Of a stretch of 64,000 bases of DNA, positions 19,940-31,869 are shown one piece after another (the first letter of the stretch is position 1; each line of letters starts with the position of its first letter). The stretch is taken from NCBI RefSeq assembly GCF_030332225.1, contig NZ_JAOWIF010000033.1, positions 434,001 to 498,000 on the forward strand, read 5' to 3'. The notes beneath the pieces are model-generated. The model was not told the origin of the DNA. It saw only the letters and a program-made list of their open reading frames with translations, and ran no database searches. Source of the DNA: Citrobacter sp. Cu233 (GTDB taxonomy: Bacteria; Pseudomonadota; Gammaproteobacteria; Enterobacterales; Enterobacteriaceae). The position numbers were made by a program, and so were the translations under genes.

Positions 19940-20074
19940 GCGCTTTCTGTCACGGACTGATTCTTACAAAGAGAAGAGGCTGACGCGTTCAGCACAGAGT
20001 CTTGCCCTGTTCAGACCACGCTAAATGCGTTGTTTGCAGTGAACAGGTGAATACGTTAATGATGAGGTTTGTGA

Positions 20075-22963
20075 ATGCCCCGCAGCACCTGGTTCAGCGC
20101 ATTACTGTTGTTCGTCGCCTTTTGGGCGCCCGTAAGTCAGGCAGATACCGGTTGGCAGCCTTTAGCTGAAACCATCCGTAAAAGCGATAAAGATACCCGC
20201 CAGTATCAGGCCGTACGCCTTGATAATGGCATGATCGTGTTGTTGGTATCCGATCCTCAGGCCGTGAAATCCCTTTCTGCTCTGGTGGTGCCTGTCGGTT
20301 CGCTGGAAGATCCGAACGATCATCAGGGGCTGGCACATTATCTTGAACACATGTGCCTGATGGGGTCGAAAAAATATCCACAGCCGGACAGCCTGGCCGA
20401 ATTTCTGAAAATGCACGGTGGTAGCCATAATGCCAGCACTGCGCCTTATCGTACTGCTTTCTATCTTGAAGTCGAAAATGACGCGCTGGTTGGGGCGGTA
20501 GATCGTCTGGCAGATGCGATTGCCGATCCGTTGCTGGATAAAAAATATGCCGATCGCGAGCGAAATGCCGTTAATTCTGAGCTGACGCTGGCGCGTACCC
20601 GCGACGGTATGCGTATGGCACAGGTGAGTGCGGAGACGATCAACCCGGCACATCCTGGTTCGCGCTTCTCCGGCGGAAATCTGGAAACGTTGAGCGATAA
20701 GCCGGGCAATCCGGTATTGAAAGCGTTACAGACATTCCATGAAAAGTACTACTCAGCTAACCTGATGAAGGCGGTGATTTACAGCAATAAACCGTTGCCA
20801 GAGTTGGCGAAGATAGCTGCTGACACCTTTGGACGCGTGCCAAACAGAAATATCGAAAAACCGGAAATAACCGTCCCGGTTGTCACCGATGCGCAAAAGG
20901 GCGTCATCATCCACTATGTTCCCGCGATGCCGCGTAAAGTTTTGCGTGTCGAGTTTCGAATTGATAACAACAGCGCACAGTTTCGCAGTAAAACCGATGA
21001 GCTGGTGACCTATCTGATTGGTAATCGCAGTCCGGGAACGTTGTCAGACTGGTTGCAAAAGCAGGGATTAGTTGAGGGCATTCGTGCAGACTCCGATCCT
21101 GTCGTTAATGGCAACAGCGGTGTGTTAGCGATTTCCGCGACGTTAACCGACAAAGGGCTGGCAAATCGAGATGAGATTGTTGCCGCAATTTTTAGCTATC
21201 TCAATCTGTTACGTGAAAAAGGTGTCGATAAACGCTATTTTGACGAGCTGGCGCACGTGCTGGATCTCGACTTCCGTTACCCCTCTATCACCCGTGATAT
21301 GGACTACGTTGAATGGTTGGCGGATACCATGATCCGTGTTCCCGTGGAACATACCCTCGATGCGGTAAACATTGCCGACCAGTACGATGCCAAAGCCGTT
21401 GAGCAACGGTTAGCGATGATGACACCGCAGAATGCGCGCATCTGGTATATCAGTGAGAAAGAGCCACACAATAAAACCGCTTATTTTGTCAACGCGCCTT
21501 ATCAGGTAGATAAAATCAGCGAGAAAACATTCGCCGACTGGCAGCAAAAAGCGAAGGGCATTGCGCTGTCGTTGCCGGAGCTGAACCCGTATATTCCGGA
21601 TGATTTCACGCTGATTAAGACGGATAAAAAATATGCTCATCCGGAGCTGATCGTTGATGAGCCTGATTTACGCGTGGTGTATGCCCCGAGTCAATATTTT
21701 GCCAGCGAGCCAAAGGTTGATGTCAGCGTGATACTGCGTAACCCGAAAGCGATGGACAGTGCCAGAAACCAGGTCTTATTCGCCCTGAACGATTATCTGG
21801 CGGGTATTGCACTCGACCAGTTAAGTAACCAGGCCGCAGTGGGGGGTATTGGTTTTTCTACTAACGCTAATAACGGCCTGATGCTCAATGCCAACGGCTA
21901 TACTCAGCGTTTGCCGCAGCTTTTTCAGGCGCTGCTGAGCGGTTATTTCAGTTACACCTCAACAGATGAACAGCTGGAACAGGCGAAATCCTGGTACGCC
22001 CAGATGATGGACTCTGCGGAGAAAGGCAAAGCCTACGATCAGGCGATCATGCCGGTGCAGATGCTGTCTCAGGTACCGTACTTCTCACGTGATGAACGGC
22101 GTGAGCTGTTGCCATCTATTACGTTGAAAGAAGTGATGGCCTACCGTGACACCTTAAAAGCCGGTGCGCGTCCCGAGTTCCTGGTGGTCGGCAATATGAG
22201 TGAAACTCAGGCGAAAACCATGGCGCGGGATATCCAGAAGCAGCTTGGTGCGAATGGCTCACAGTGGTGCCGAAACAAAGATGTTGTGGTAGACAAGAAG
22301 CAGTCTGTCATCTTTGAAAAAGCGGGCAGTAGTACGGATTCAGCGCTGGCGGCGGTATTTGTACCCACCGGCTATGACGAGTACATCAGCTCGGCTTACA
22401 GCGCGATGCTAGGACAGATTGTTCAACCGTGGTTCTACAATCAACTGCGTACTGAAGAGCAATTAGGTTATGCCGTCTTTGCTTTCCCAATGAGCGTTGG
22501 CCGCCAGTGGGGAATGGGCTTCCTGTTGCAAAGCAGTGACAAGCAACCGTCCTATCTCTGGGAACGCTATAAGGCATTTTTCCCGACGGCGGAAGCGAAG
22601 CTGCGGGCGATGAAAGCCGATGAGTTTGCACAAATTCAGCAGGCGATCATCGCGCAAATGCTGCAGGCTCCGCAAACTTTGGGGGCCGAAGCTTCTCAGT
22701 TAAGCAAAGATTTCGATCGCGGCAATATGCGCTTCGATTCACGTGATAAAATCGTGGCTCAGATTAAACTGCTGACGCCGCAAAAGCTTGCCGACTTCTT
22801 CCATCAGGCGGTGGTTGAGCCGCAAGGCATGGCGATACTGTCACAGGTTTCCGGTAGCCAGAATGGGAAAGCAGAATATGTGCACCCGGAAGGCTGGAAA
22901 GTGTGGCAGACCGTCAGCGCGTTGCAGCAAACCTTACCCCTGATGAGTGATAAGAATGAATGA
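20075..22963 (+). CDS. ptrA: protease III (pitrilysin), periplasmic zinc metalloprotease
   Basis: A 962-residue M16-family protease. The signal peptide (MPRSTWFSALLLFVAFWAPVSQA) directs it to the periplasm. The inverted zinc motif HxxEH is H88-Y-L-E91-H92. It degrades small peptides such as insulin-sized chains. It is sandwiched between recC and recB as in E. coli although unrelated to recombination, and its end overlaps recB by 8 bp. Confidence 0.96.
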   Translation: MPRSTWFSALLLFVAFWAPVSQADTGWQPLAETIRKSDKDTRQYQAVRLDNGMIVLLVSDPQAVKSLSALVVPVGSLEDPNDHQGLAHYLEHMCLMGSKKYPQPDSLAEFLKMHGGSHNASTAPYRTAFYLEVENDALVGAVDRLADAIADPLLDKKYADRERNAVNSELTLARTRDGMRMAQVSAETINPAHPGSRFSGGNLETLSDKPGNPVLKALQTFHEKYYSANLMKAVIYSNKPLPELAKIAADTFGRVPNRNIEKPEITVPVVTDAQKGVIIHYVPAMPRKVLRVEFRIDNNSAQFRSKTDELVTYLIGNRSPGTLSDWLQKQGLVEGIRADSDPVVNGNSGVLAISATLTDKGLANRDEIVAAIFSYLNLLREKGVDKRYFDELAHVLDLDFRYPSITRDMDYVEWLADTMIRVPVEHTLDAVNIADQYDAKAVEQRLAMMTPQNARIWYISEKEPHNKTAYFVNAPYQVDKISEKTFADWQQKAKGIALSLPELNPYIPDDFTLIKTDKKYAHPELIVDEPDLRVVYAPSQYFASEPKVDVSVILRNPKAMDSARNQVLFALNDYLAGIALDQLSNQAAVGGIGFSTNANNGLMLNANGYTQRLPQLFQALLSGYFSYTSTDEQLEQAKSWYAQMMDSAEKGKAYDQAIMPVQMLSQVPYFSRDERRELLPSITLKEVMAYRDTLKAGARPEFLVVGNMSETQAKTMARDIQKQLGANGSQWCRNKDVVVDKKQSVIFEKAGSSTDSALAAVFVPTGYDEYISSAYSAMLGQIVQPWFYNQLRTEEQLGYAVFAFPMSVGRQWGMGFLLQSSDKQPSYLWERYKAFFPTAEAKLRAMKADEFAQIQQAIIAQMLQAPQTLGAEASQLSKDFDRGNMRFDSRDKIVAQIKLLTPQKLADFFHQAVVEPQGMAILSQVSGSQNGKAEYVHPEGWKVWQTVSALQQTLPLMSDKNE

Positions 22964-25900
22964 TGCCGCTGAGCCCCTTGATCCCCTACGCTTGCCCCTG
23001 ACGGGTGAGCGTCTGATTGAAGCCTCTGCAGGCACCGGTAAGACCTTTACCATCGCCGCCCTGTATTTGCGTTTACTGCTTGGACTGGGCGGCTCTGCCG
23101 CCTTTCCTCGTCCTCTGACTGTCGAAGAGCTGCTCGTGGTGACTTTCACTGAAGCCGCTACAGAAGAGCTGCGTGGTCGAATTCGTAGCAACATTCATGA
23201 ACTACGCATCGCCTGCCTGCGTGAAACCACGGATAACCCGCTCTACGCTCATTTGTTGGAAGAAATCGCCGATAAAAAGCAGGCCGCACACTGGTTGTTA
23301 TTGGCTGAAAGGCAGATGGATGAAGCTGCGGTGTTTACCATCCACGGCTTTTGTCAGCGCATGCTTAGTCTGAATGCCTTTGAGTCAGGCATGTTGTTTG
23401 AACAGCAGTTGATTGAGGATGAGTCGCTGTTGCGCTATCAGGCCTGCGCAGACTTCTGGCGTCGACATTGTTACCCGTTGTCTCGCGACATTGCACAGGT
23501 TGTTTTTGAAACGTGGAAAGGTCCACAGGCGCTGCTAAGGGATATCGATCGCTACCTGCAGGGTGAATCCCCGGTGATTAAAGCACCACCGCCAGCCGAT
23601 GAAACGCTGGCAGCCCGGCACGAAAAAATTCTGGCGCGTATCGACCAGATTAAGCAGCAATGGCGTGATTCCGTTGCTGAACTGGACGGTCTACTGGAAG
23701 CATCCGGGATCGACAGACGTAAATTTAATCGTGGTAATCAGGGGAAGTGGATCGAAAAGATCAGCGCCTGGGCACAGGAAGAAACCCGAAGCTACCAGCT
23801 TCCTGACGCACTGGAGAAATTCTCTCAGCGCTTTCTGGAAGACCGCACCAAAGCGGGTGGTGTAATCCCTCAACATCCGCTGTTTGTCGCGATTGATGCA
23901 CTGCTGAGTGAACCGCTGACAATCCGCGATCTGGTGATCACCCGGGCATTGTCGGAAATCCGCGAGGCTGTCGCACAGGAAAAACGCCGACGTGGTGAGC
24001 TTGGTTTTGACGATATGCTCAGTCGCCTGGACGCGGCGCTGCGTAGCGAAAGCGGCGATGCGCTGGCGGCGGCCATTCGTACCCGTTTCCCGGTGGCGAT
24101 GATTGATGAATTCCAGGATACCGACCCACAGCAATACCGTATTTTCCGCCGTATCTGGCAGCATCAACCGGATACAGCGTTGTTGCTGATAGGCGATCCT
24201 AAACAGGCTATTTACGCATTTCGTGGCGCGGATATTTTTACCTACATGAAGGCGCGTAGCGAAGTCAGCGCGCACTATACGCTTGATACTAACTGGCGTT
24301 CGGCCCCAGGCATGGTTAACAGTGTTAATACGTTGTTCAGCCAGATGAGCGACGCTTTTATGTTCCGCGAAATTCCCTTTAGTCCGGTGAGGTCCGCAGA
24401 AAAAAATCAGTCGTTACGGTTTGTGCTGCAAGGGGAAACGCAGCCGGCGATGAGTATGTGGCTGATGGAAGGGGACAGCTGCGGCGTGGGTGATTATCAG
24501 AACTTTATGGCCCAGGTGTGTGCGACACAAATTCGCGATTGGCTCAAAGCCGGACACTCTGGCGAAGCGTTGCTGGTCAGCGGTAAAACGTCCAGGCCGG
24601 TACGCGCGTCTGATATCAGCGTGCTGGTGCGCAGCCGCCAGGAGGCGGCGCTGGTACGCGATGCGTTGACGCAACTGGCCATCCCATCGGTGTATCTTTC
24701 TAACCGCGACAGCGTCTTTGATACGCTGGAAGCGCAGGAACTGTTGTGGGTTCTGCAGGCAGTGATGACGCCGGAGCGTGAAAATACGCTGCGTAGTGCG
24801 CTGGCAACCTCAATGATGGGATTGAATGCGCAGGATATTGAAGCGCTGAATACTGACGAGAAAGCCTGGGATGTGGTTGTTGAGGAATTTGATAGCTACC
24901 GACAGGTCTGGAATCGACGTGGCGTGATGCCCATGCTGCGCGCGCTGATGTCCGCTCGCCATATTGCGGAAAACCTGCTGGCAACGGCAGGGGGCGAACG
25001 CCGTCTGACCGACATTTTGCATATCAGCGAGCTGTTGCAGGAAGCGGGTGCTCAACTGGAAAGTGAGCATGCGCTGGTACGCTGGCTATCGCAACATATT
25101 CTGGAGCCTGACAGTAATGCTTCCAGCCAGCAGCTGAGGCTGGAAAGTGATAAGCATCTGGTCAAAATCGTCACTATCCATAAATCGAAAGGGCTGGAAT
25201 ATCCGCTCGTCTGGCTGCCGTTTATCACTAATTTTCGCGTCCAGGATCAGGCGTTCTATCACGATCGCAGTTCGTTTGAAGCCGTGCTGGATCTCAGCGA
25301 AGCGGATGAAAGCGTTGAACTGGCAGAGGCTGAACGTCTGGCAGAAGACTTGCGTTTGCTTTACGTCGCGCTCACCCGCTCGGTCTGGCACTGTAGTCTT
25401 GGCGTGGCGCCGTTGGTACGCCGCCGGAGCGATAAGAAAGGTGATACCGATGTGCATCAAAGTGCTCTTGGTCGCCTGTTGCAACGGGGTGAACCAATGG
25501 ATGCCGCAGGTCTGCGTAGCGCTATTGAGGCGCTGTGCGGTGAGGATATCGCCTGCCTGACGCCGAATGAACCGGATGGAGAGCGCTGGCAGGTTGTACA
25601 GCCTGCCAGTTCTACGTTGAATGCAAAAATGCTGCAACGAACGCCAGGTGACAGTTGGCGTGTCACCAGCTATTCCGGTCTGCAACAGCGTGGTCATGGT
25701 ATTGCACAGGATCTGATTCCACGCCTGGATATCGACGCGGCAGGCGTCGGTGAAACCATTGAGGAATCAGGCCTTACGCCACACCAGTTTCCTCGCGGCG
25801 CGTCACCAGGGACATTTTTGCATAGCTTGTTTGAAGATCTGGATTTCACCCAGCCGGTTGAGCCGGTGTGGGTACAAGAAAAGCTTGCGCTTGGCGGATA

Positions 25901-26501
25901 TGACGCGCACTGGGAGCCCGTTCTGACGCAGTGGCTGGATACTATTTTGCATGCGCCGCTCAATGAAACCGGTGTGAGTTTGAGTAATCTTTCTGCGCGT
26001 GAAAAACAGGTGGAAATGGAGTTTTACCTGCCGATTTCGCAACCGCTGGTGGCCGACCAGCTCGATGCAGTGATCCGTCAATACGATCCTCTTTCGGCCG
26101 GCTGCCCGCCGCTGGATTTTATGCAGGTACGCGGCATGCTGAAAGGGTTTATTGACCTGGTGTTCCGCCACCAGGGGCGTTATTACCTGCTCGACTACAA
26201 GTCAAACTGGCTGGGTGAAGACAGTTCTGCGTATACCCAGCAGGCAATGGCCTCAGCCATGCAGGCACACCGCTACGATCTGCAGTATCAGTTGTATACC
26301 CTGGCACTGCACCGTTATCTGCGCCATCGCATCGCTGATTATGACTATGAACGCCATTTTGGTGGCGTTATCTACCTTTTCCTGCGCGGCGTTGACGGCA
26401 ACGATCCGCTGCAGGGAATTTACGCCACCCGACCCGATGGGGAATTGATCGCGTTGATGGACGAGATGTTTGCCGGCGCGGCTCTGGAGGAGATGCAATG
26501 A
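22956..26501 (+). CDS. recB: exodeoxyribonuclease V subunit beta (RecB)
   Basis: A 1181-residue UvrD-type 3'-5' helicase fused to the nuclease domain of RecBCD. The Walker A motif ASAGTGKT has K29; the [12 protein letters not shown] motif follows. The C-terminal nuclease site is intact with D1080 and K1082 (LLDYKSNW). The start [15 protein letters not shown] matches E. coli [15 protein letters not shown]; a start three codons earlier is less likely. It overlaps both ptrA (8 bp) and recD (4 bp). Confidence 0.97.
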   Translation: MNDAAEPLDPLRLPLTGERLIEASAGTGKTFTIAALYLRLLLGLGGSAAFPRPLTVEELLVVTFTEAATEELRGRIRSNIHELRIACLRETTDNPLYAHLLEEIADKKQAAHWLLLAERQMDEAAVFTIHGFCQRMLSLNAFESGMLFEQQLIEDESLLRYQACADFWRRHCYPLSRDIAQVVFETWKGPQALLRDIDRYLQGESPVIKAPPPADETLAARHEKILARIDQIKQQWRDSVAELDGLLEASGIDRRKFNRGNQGKWIEKISAWAQEETRSYQLPDALEKFSQRFLEDRTKAGGVIPQHPLFVAIDALLSEPLTIRDLVITRALSEIREAVAQEKRRRGELGFDDMLSRLDAALRSESGDALAAAIRTRFPVAMIDEFQDTDPQQYRIFRRIWQHQPDTALLLIGDPKQAIYAFRGADIFTYMKARSEVSAHYTLDTNWRSAPGMVNSVNTLFSQMSDAFMFREIPFSPVRSAEKNQSLRFVLQGETQPAMSMWLMEGDSCGVGDYQNFMAQVCATQIRDWLKAGHSGEALLVSGKTSRPVRASDISVLVRSRQEAALVRDALTQLAIPSVYLSNRDSVFDTLEAQELLWVLQAVMTPERENTLRSALATSMMGLNAQDIEALNTDEKAWDVVVEEFDSYRQVWNRRGVMPMLRALMSARHIAENLLATAGGERRLTDILHISELLQEAGAQLESEHALVRWLSQHILEPDSNASSQQLRLESDKHLVKIVTIHKSKGLEYPLVWLPFITNFRVQDQAFYHDRSSFEAVLDLSEADESVELAEAERLAEDLRLLYVALTRSVWHCSLGVAPLVRRRSDKKGDTDVHQSALGRLLQRGEPMDAAGLRSAIEALCGEDIACLTPNEPDGERWQVVQPASSTLNAKMLQRTPGDSWRVTSYSGLQQRGHGIAQDLIPRLDIDAAGVGETIEESGLTPHQFPRGASPGTFLHSLFEDLDFTQPVEPVWVQEKLALGGYDAHWEPVLTQWLDTILHAPLNETGVSLSNLSAREKQVEMEFYLPISQPLVADQLDAVIRQYDPLSAGCPPLDFMQVRGMLKGFIDLVFRHQGRYYLLDYKSNWLGEDSSAYTQQAMASAMQAHRYDLQYQLYTLALHRYLRHRIADYDYERHFGGVIYLFLRGVDGNDPLQGIYATRPDGELIALMDEMFAGAALEEMQ

Positions 26502-28327
26502 CAATCCAGAAACGATTGCTGGAGGCAGTAGAGCAAAAACAGCTCCGTCCTCTGGATGCTCAGTTTGCGCTGGCGGTTGCCGGAAACGACAACCCTGCCG
26601 TTACGCTGGCGGCGGCTCTGCTCAGCCGTGACGCGGGCGAGGGGCACGTTTGCTTACCGCTTTCCCGGCTATCTTTACGCGAAGATGCCCATCCGCTGTT
26701 GAGCGCCTGGCTGTGCGAGGCCGGTGAACCAGAAGATTGGTCGGAATGCCTGCTGGCCTCCGCTGCGGTAAGTCGCGGCGAACAGCCAACACCGCTGGTG
26801 TTATATGACAATCGCCTGTATTTGAACCGTATGTGGAATAACGAACGCACGGTGGCCCGTTTTTTCAGTGAGGTTAACCAGGCCATTGAGGTGGATGAGC
26901 CACGATTGATTCGCACGCTGGAAGCGCTCTTCCCACCATCGGAAGGCGTGAACTGGCAAAAAGTGGCGGCTGCTGTGGCGTTGACCCGCCGTATATCGGT
27001 GATCTCCGGGGGACCCGGCACCGGTAAAACGACAACGGTAGCCAGACTGCTGGCAGCATTGATTCAGATGGCGGAGGGGGAGCGCTGTCGTATCCGTCTG
27101 GCGGCACCGACGGGAAAAGCGGCAGCACGTCTGACGGCATCGCTGGGGGCGGCATTGCGTGAGTTACCGCTGACCGATGAGCAAAAGAAACGTATTCCCG
27201 ATGATGCCAGTACGCTGCACCGGTTGTTAGGCGCACAGCCAGGTAGCCAGCGTCTGCGCCATCATGCGGGTAATCCGCTGCATCTGGACGTGCTGGTGGT
27301 GGATGAAGCTTCCATGATTGATTTGCCCATGATGTCGCGCCTTATCGATGCACTACCGCCGCACGGACGGGTGATTTTTCTTGGCGATCGTGACCAGCTT
27401 GCTTCTGTTGAGGCGGGGGCGGTGCTGGGAGACATTTGTGCATTTGTGAATGACGGATTTACCCCGGAACGTGCCAAACAACTCAGTCGGCTGACCGGTA
27501 GTCCCATTCCTGCGGGAACCGGAACTCAGGCCGCGTCTTTACGTGACAGTTTATGCTTGCTGCAAAAGAGTTACCGTTTTGGCAGTGATTCTGGCATCGG
27601 TCAACTGGCTGCGGCCATTAATCGGGGTGACAAGGCAGCGGTTAAAACCGTTTTCCAACAGGGATTCGGTGATATCGAAAAGCGTACGCTTAATAGCAGC
27701 GAAGATTACACCGGGATGCTGAATGAAGCGCTGGCGGGGTATGGTCGCTACCTGGATTTGCTGCGTGAAGGGGCCGAGCCGGACACCATTATTCAGGCCT
27801 TCAATGATTATCAGTTGTTGTGTGCACTGCGCGAAGGTCCATTTGGCGTAGGCGGATTGAATGAGCGCATTGAGCAGGCGATGGTGCAAAAACGTAAAAT
27901 TTACCGATTTGCACACTCTCGCTGGTATGAAGGGCGACCGATAATGATTACGCGTAATGACAGTTCGCTGGGACTGTTTAACGGTGATATCGGCATTGCG
28001 CTCGATCGTGGTGAAGGTTTACGCGTGTGGTTTGTATTACCGGATGGCTCTATCAAGTCGGTACTGCCTGGCCGTTTGCCGGAGCATGAAACGACCTGGG
28101 CGATGACTGTGCACAAGTCACAGGGTTCTGAGTTCGACCATGCGGCGTTGATTTTGCCCAGCCAGCATTCGCCAGTTGTTACCCGAGAGTTGGTTTATAC
28201 CGCAGTGACCCGTGCCCGCCGCCGCTTGTCGCTTTATGCCGATGAGCGGATTTTGAGCGGGGCGATCGCCACGCGTACTGAACGTCGCAGCGGACTGTCA
28301 GCATTGTTTAATGACGACATGATGTAG
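26498..28327 (+). CDS. recD: exodeoxyribonuclease V subunit alpha (RecD)
   Basis: A 609-residue superfamily 1B 5'-3' helicase, the fast motor of RecBCD. The Walker A motif [10 protein letters not shown] contains K177, and the [11 protein letters not shown] Walker B and C-terminal [11 protein letters not shown] motifs are present. The ATG overlaps the recB stop in an ATGA junction. The TAG stop forms the beginning of a REP element, so translation ends at the repeat boundary. Confidence 0.96.
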   Translation: MTIQKRLLEAVEQKQLRPLDAQFALAVAGNDNPAVTLAAALLSRDAGEGHVCLPLSRLSLREDAHPLLSAWLCEAGEPEDWSECLLASAAVSRGEQPTPLVLYDNRLYLNRMWNNERTVARFFSEVNQAIEVDEPRLIRTLEALFPPSEGVNWQKVAAAVALTRRISVISGGPGTGKTTTVARLLAALIQMAEGERCRIRLAAPTGKAAARLTASLGAALRELPLTDEQKKRIPDDASTLHRLLGAQPGSQRLRHHAGNPLHLDVLVVDEASMIDLPMMSRLIDALPPHGRVIFLGDRDQLASVEAGAVLGDICAFVNDGFTPERAKQLSRLTGSPIPAGTGTQAASLRDSLCLLQKSYRFGSDSGIGQLAAAINRGDKAAVKTVFQQGFGDIEKRTLNSSEDYTGMLNEALAGYGRYLDLLREGAEPDTIIQAFNDYQLLCALREGPFGVGGLNERIEQAMVQKRKIYRFAHSRWYEGRPIMITRNDSSLGLFNGDIGIALDRGEGLRVWFVLPDGSIKSVLPGRLPEHETTWAMTVHKSQGSEFDHAALILPSQHSPVVTRELVYTAVTRARRRLSLYADERILSGAIATRTERRSGLSALFNDDMM

Positions 28328-28466
28328 GCCGGATAAGCGTCAGCGCCATCCGGTTACAGTGTGCCTGATGGCGACGCTAACGCGTCTTATCAGGCACACT
28401 ATCTGCCGACAAAAGATGTGCCAGTAAATTGTTGGCCGGATAAGGCATCCATACCGCATCCGGCAA
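28325..28466. repeat. REP/BIME cluster between recD and argA
   Basis: Several REP-like units in alternating orientation: TAGGCCGGATAAGCGTCAGC, GCCTGATGGCGACGC with GCGTCTTATCAGGC, and GGCCGGATAAGGC with GCATCCGGCA. They fill the gap between two convergent genes. Confidence 0.75.
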
Positions 28467-28472
28467 TGACCA

Positions 28473-29804
28473 CTACCCCAGATCCGCCATCAATACTTTT
28501 GACCGCCGCTGATAGTTGTACATCTCTTTTTTGCTTTCCGGCAGCAGATCGATATCGACTGGCGTGAAGCCGCGCTCCTGGAACCAGTGAATGCTGCGCG
28601 TCGTCAGCACGAACAGCTTGCTGAGCCCCATTTGTCTGGCCTGCACAGCGATCCGCTCCAGCAAAACTTCGCCGCGCGATGAGCTACGGTAGTCCGGATG
28701 CACTGCCACGCACGCCATTTCACCAATCTTCTCCTCCGGAAAAGGGTACAGGGCTGCACAGGCAATGGTCAGATTATCGCGCTGAATTATGGTGAACTTG
28801 TCGATCTCCATTTCCAGTTGTTCACGGGAGCGACGTACCAGAATACCTTGCTGTTCCAAAGGACGAATCAATTCCAGAATGCCGCCAATATCGTTAATGG
28901 TGGCGCGACGGATCTGCTCGGCGCTTTCCATCACGATTTGCGTACCGATCCCATCTCGAGAGAACAGTTCTTGTAACAACGCGCCATCTTCCTGATAGCT
29001 AATCAGGTGACAACGGCGCACGCCGCTACGACAGGCTTTAACTGCACCGCGCAGGAAACGCACCGTACCGGAGCTGTAATCACCTTTCTCTTCCTGTGAC
29101 TCAACACGCGCTTGCGCTTCGTTGGGAAAGAGTTCGGAAACAATATCGCCATTATCGTTAGTCACTCCTTGAGAGGAGCAAAAACCGATCATTTTCTCTG
29201 CTTTCAGTTTGATCGCCAACTGGGTGGCAACCTCTTCGGAGGTCAGATTAAAGCTCTCACCGGTTACGGAAACAGCCACCGGACCCAACAGAACAATAGC
29301 ACCGCTGTCCAGTTGACGGTGAATCGCTTCTTCATCAATTCGACGAATACGTCCGCTATGGCAGTAATCCACCCCGTCATCCACACCCAACGGTTGCGAG
29401 ATAATAAAATTACCGCTGACCACATTGATGTGTGCGCCTTGCAAAGGCGTATTGTTCAGACTCATTGACAGGCGGGCGGTAATATCAAGCTGGAGCAAAC
29501 CCGCAGCCTGCTTGACCAGCTCCAGGGTTTTGGCGTCGGTAACGCGCGTATTTTTGTGATACACCGGTTCATGGTGATGCGCGGCCAGATTGGCATCAAT
29601 CTGCGGCCGTGCGCCATAGACCACGACAAGGCGAATGCCGAGGCTATGAAGGAGACCAATGTCATTGACGATACTGGAAAAGTTTTCATGCTCGATGGCT
29701 TCGCCGCCCAGCATAATGACAAACGTTTTTCCCCGATGGGTATTGATATAGGGAACAGAATGGCGGAATCCCTGTACCAGTTCGGTTCTACGTTCCTTCA
29801 CCAC
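28473..29804 (-). CDS. argA: amino-acid N-acetyltransferase (N-acetylglutamate synthase)
   Basis: A 443-residue enzyme that acetylates glutamate with acetyl-CoA, the first step of arginine synthesis, inhibited by arginine. An N-terminal amino-acid-kinase-like domain (about 1-280; [15 protein letters not shown]) is followed by a GNAT domain with the acetyl-CoA loop ([18 protein letters not shown]). The start is GTG, as in E. coli, giving [11 protein letters not shown]. Two ARG-box-like sequences lie just upstream, consistent with ArgR repression. Divergent from amiC. Confidence 0.96.
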   Translation of the reverse strand: MVKERRTELVQGFRHSVPYINTHRGKTFVIMLGGEAIEHENFSSIVNDIGLLHSLGIRLVVVYGARPQIDANLAAHHHEPVYHKNTRVTDAKTLELVKQAAGLLQLDITARLSMSLNNTPLQGAHINVVSGNFIISQPLGVDDGVDYCHSGRIRRIDEEAIHRQLDSGAIVLLGPVAVSVTGESFNLTSEEVATQLAIKLKAEKMIGFCSSQGVTNDNGDIVSELFPNEAQARVESQEEKGDYSSGTVRFLRGAVKACRSGVRRCHLISYQEDGALLQELFSRDGIGTQIVMESAEQIRRATINDIGGILELIRPLEQQGILVRRSREQLEMEIDKFTIIQRDNLTIACAALYPFPEEKIGEMACVAVHPDYRSSSRGEVLLERIAVQARQMGLSKLFVLTTRSIHWFQERGFTPVDIDLLPESKKEMYNYQRRSKVLMADLG

Positions 29805-29818
29805 GGCACACCCTCATT

Positions 29819-29857
29819 GCATGATTATTCGTAATTAGTGTATTTTTATTCTGTTTC
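29819..29857 (-). promoter_or_regulatory. predicted tandem ARG boxes upstream of argA
   Basis: On the minus strand, ACAGAATAAAAATACACT and TTACGAATAATCATGCA resemble the 18-bp ARG box (WNTGAATWWWWATTCANW), spaced about 3 bp as is usual for ArgR hexamer sites. They lie immediately before the argA start. Matches are imperfect. Confidence 0.6.
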
Positions 29858-30038
29858 TGCCCTGTGTGCAAGCGTAATTTTTACCCCAGCCTAAGATTTT
29901 CTTCAGTAATACCGCGAATATAAAAACAATGTTTACCCTTTTATAGATGACAGATTATGCGTCATTCGCTAAAGTTTCCGGTCAATTCGGACGTTTTACG
30001 TATTACCTCAATATAGATTTCTTTTGCTCGGGAGAAGC

Positions 30039-31292
30039 ATGTCGGGATCCAACTCAGCAATCAGTCGCCGCCGTTTACTGCAAGGTGCGGGTGCTATGTG
30101 GCTTTTAAGCGTCAGCCAGGTCGGTCTGGCTGCCGTGAGTCAGGTCGTTGCCGTACGTATCTGGCCCGCGTCCAGTTATACCCGCGTTACGGTGGAATCC
30201 AACCGTCTGCTGAAATACAAACAGTTTGCCCTGAGTAATCCTGAGCGTGTGGTTGTAGATATTGAAGGCGTTAATTTGAACTCGGTGCTCAAGGGCATTG
30301 GAACGCAGATCCGCCCAGACGATCCCTACATTAAGTCCGCACGCGTCGGGCAGTTTGACCCGCAGACCGTGCGTATGGTGTTTGAACTGAAACAAAATGT
30401 GAAACCTCAACTCTTTGCGTTAGCGCCAGTTGCAGGCTTCAAAGAACGTTTGGTGATGGATCTTTATCCTGCCAATGCTCAGGATGTCCAGGATCCTCTG
30501 TTGGCATTGCTTGAAGATTACAACAAAGGCGATCTGGATAAACAGGTACCACCTGCGCAAAGCGGACCACAGCCGGGTAAAGCGGGGCGCGATCGTCCGA
30601 TTGTTATTATGCTTGACCCTGGCCATGGCGGAGAAGACTCCGGTGCTGTGGGGAAATACAAGACACGTGAAAAAGATGTGGTATTGCAGATAGCCCGTCG
30701 CCTGCGAGCACTTATCGAGAAAGAAGGCAACATGAAGGTCTATATGACGCGTAATGAAGATATCTTCATTCCGTTAAAAGTGCGCGTGGCGAAAGCCCAG
30801 AAACAGCGTGCTGACCTGTTTGTTTCTATTCATGCTGATGCGTTTACCAGTCGCCAACCCAGTGGTTCGTCGGTGTTTGCACTCTCAACCAAAGGCGCGA
30901 CCAGTACAGCGGCAAAATATCTGGCACAAACCCAGAACGCCTCGGATTTAATTGGTGGCGTCAGTAAAAGCGGTGATCGCTACGTCGACCACACCATGTT
31001 TGATATGGTGCAATCGCTGACTATTGCCGACAGCCTGAAGTTCGGAAAAGCGGTGCTGAATAAACTCGGTAAGATTAATAATCTGCATAAAAATCAGGTT
31101 GAACAGGCCGGGTTCGCCGTGTTGAAAGCGCCGGATATTCCGTCCATTCTCGTAGAAACTGCATTCATCAGTAACGTTGAAGAAGAACGCAAGCTCAAAA
31201 CGGCGACCTTCCAGCAGGAAGTGGCAGAGTCGATTCTGGCCGGGATTAAAGCTTACTTTGCTGATGGGGCGACGCTGGCGAGAAGGGGATAA
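30039..31292 (+). CDS. amiC: N-acetylmuramoyl-L-alanine amidase AmiC
   Basis: A 417-residue periplasmic amidase that splits septal peptidoglycan during daughter-cell separation, activated by NlpD. It has a twin-arginine signal (S9-RRRLLQ), an AMIN targeting domain (about 35-150) and an Amidase_3 catalytic domain with zinc-binding [11 protein letters not shown] and the VETAFISN motif near the end. The start at MSGSNS is preferred over one five codons upstream because it matches E. coli and has a GGAGAAG ribosome site. Confidence 0.96.
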   Translation: MSGSNSAISRRRLLQGAGAMWLLSVSQVGLAAVSQVVAVRIWPASSYTRVTVESNRLLKYKQFALSNPERVVVDIEGVNLNSVLKGIGTQIRPDDPYIKSARVGQFDPQTVRMVFELKQNVKPQLFALAPVAGFKERLVMDLYPANAQDVQDPLLALLEDYNKGDLDKQVPPAQSGPQPGKAGRDRPIVIMLDPGHGGEDSGAVGKYKTREKDVVLQIARRLRALIEKEGNMKVYMTRNEDIFIPLKVRVAKAQKQRADLFVSIHADAFTSRQPSGSSVFALSTKGATSTAAKYLAQTQNASDLIGGVSKSGDRYVDHTMFDMVQSLTIADSLKFGKAVLNKLGKINNLHKNQVEQAGFAVLKAPDIPSILVETAFISNVEEERKLKTATFQQEVAESILAGIKAYFADGATLARRG

Positions 31293-31293
31293 C

Positions 31294-31320
31294 AAAAAAG
31301 CGCTGAGAAGCGCTTTTTTT
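31294..31320 (+). terminator. intrinsic terminator after amiC
   Basis: AAAAAAGCGCT, loop GAGA, AGCGCTTTTTTT directly after the amiC stop. The A tract before the stem makes it potentially bidirectional, so it may also end the tRNA transcript arriving from the right. Confidence 0.85.
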
Positions 31321-31366
31321 ATGGGCGACAGAAACAAAAAAACACCCGTTAAGGTGTTTAATATGT

Positions 31367-31443
<77 letters not shown>

Positions 31444-31476
31444 TCACCGTACTGCTTATATTTTATCAAATTTGAT

Positions 31477-31553
<77 letters not shown>

Positions 31554-31587
31554 TCACCGTACTGCTTGTACTTCATCACATTTTAAT

Positions 31588-31664
<77 letters not shown>

Positions 31665-31677
31665 TCCGTGGATGCGC

Positions 31678-31705
31678 ACTATACTCTGCTCGCATTTTCA
31701 TGCAA
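31678..31705 (-). promoter_or_regulatory. predicted promoter of the tRNA-fMet operon
   Basis: Minus-strand TTGCAT and TATAGT with 16-bp spacing, followed by a GC-rich discriminator (GCGCATCC) typical of stringently controlled stable RNA promoters. Confidence 0.7.
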
Positions 31706-31869
31706 CCCTTTTTTCTCCTTGATCACGTTTTTAGGCTGAAAATGAACAAAAACAACGCATTCTGGATTATTTTTTGCTCAAAATTTGCGTTGGGGTATGT
31801 ATACGCATTTCATTAGGTTCAGGGGTTTGTTATCTTCGTCTCGCATTCAGGCAACATAAGACGAGAACA

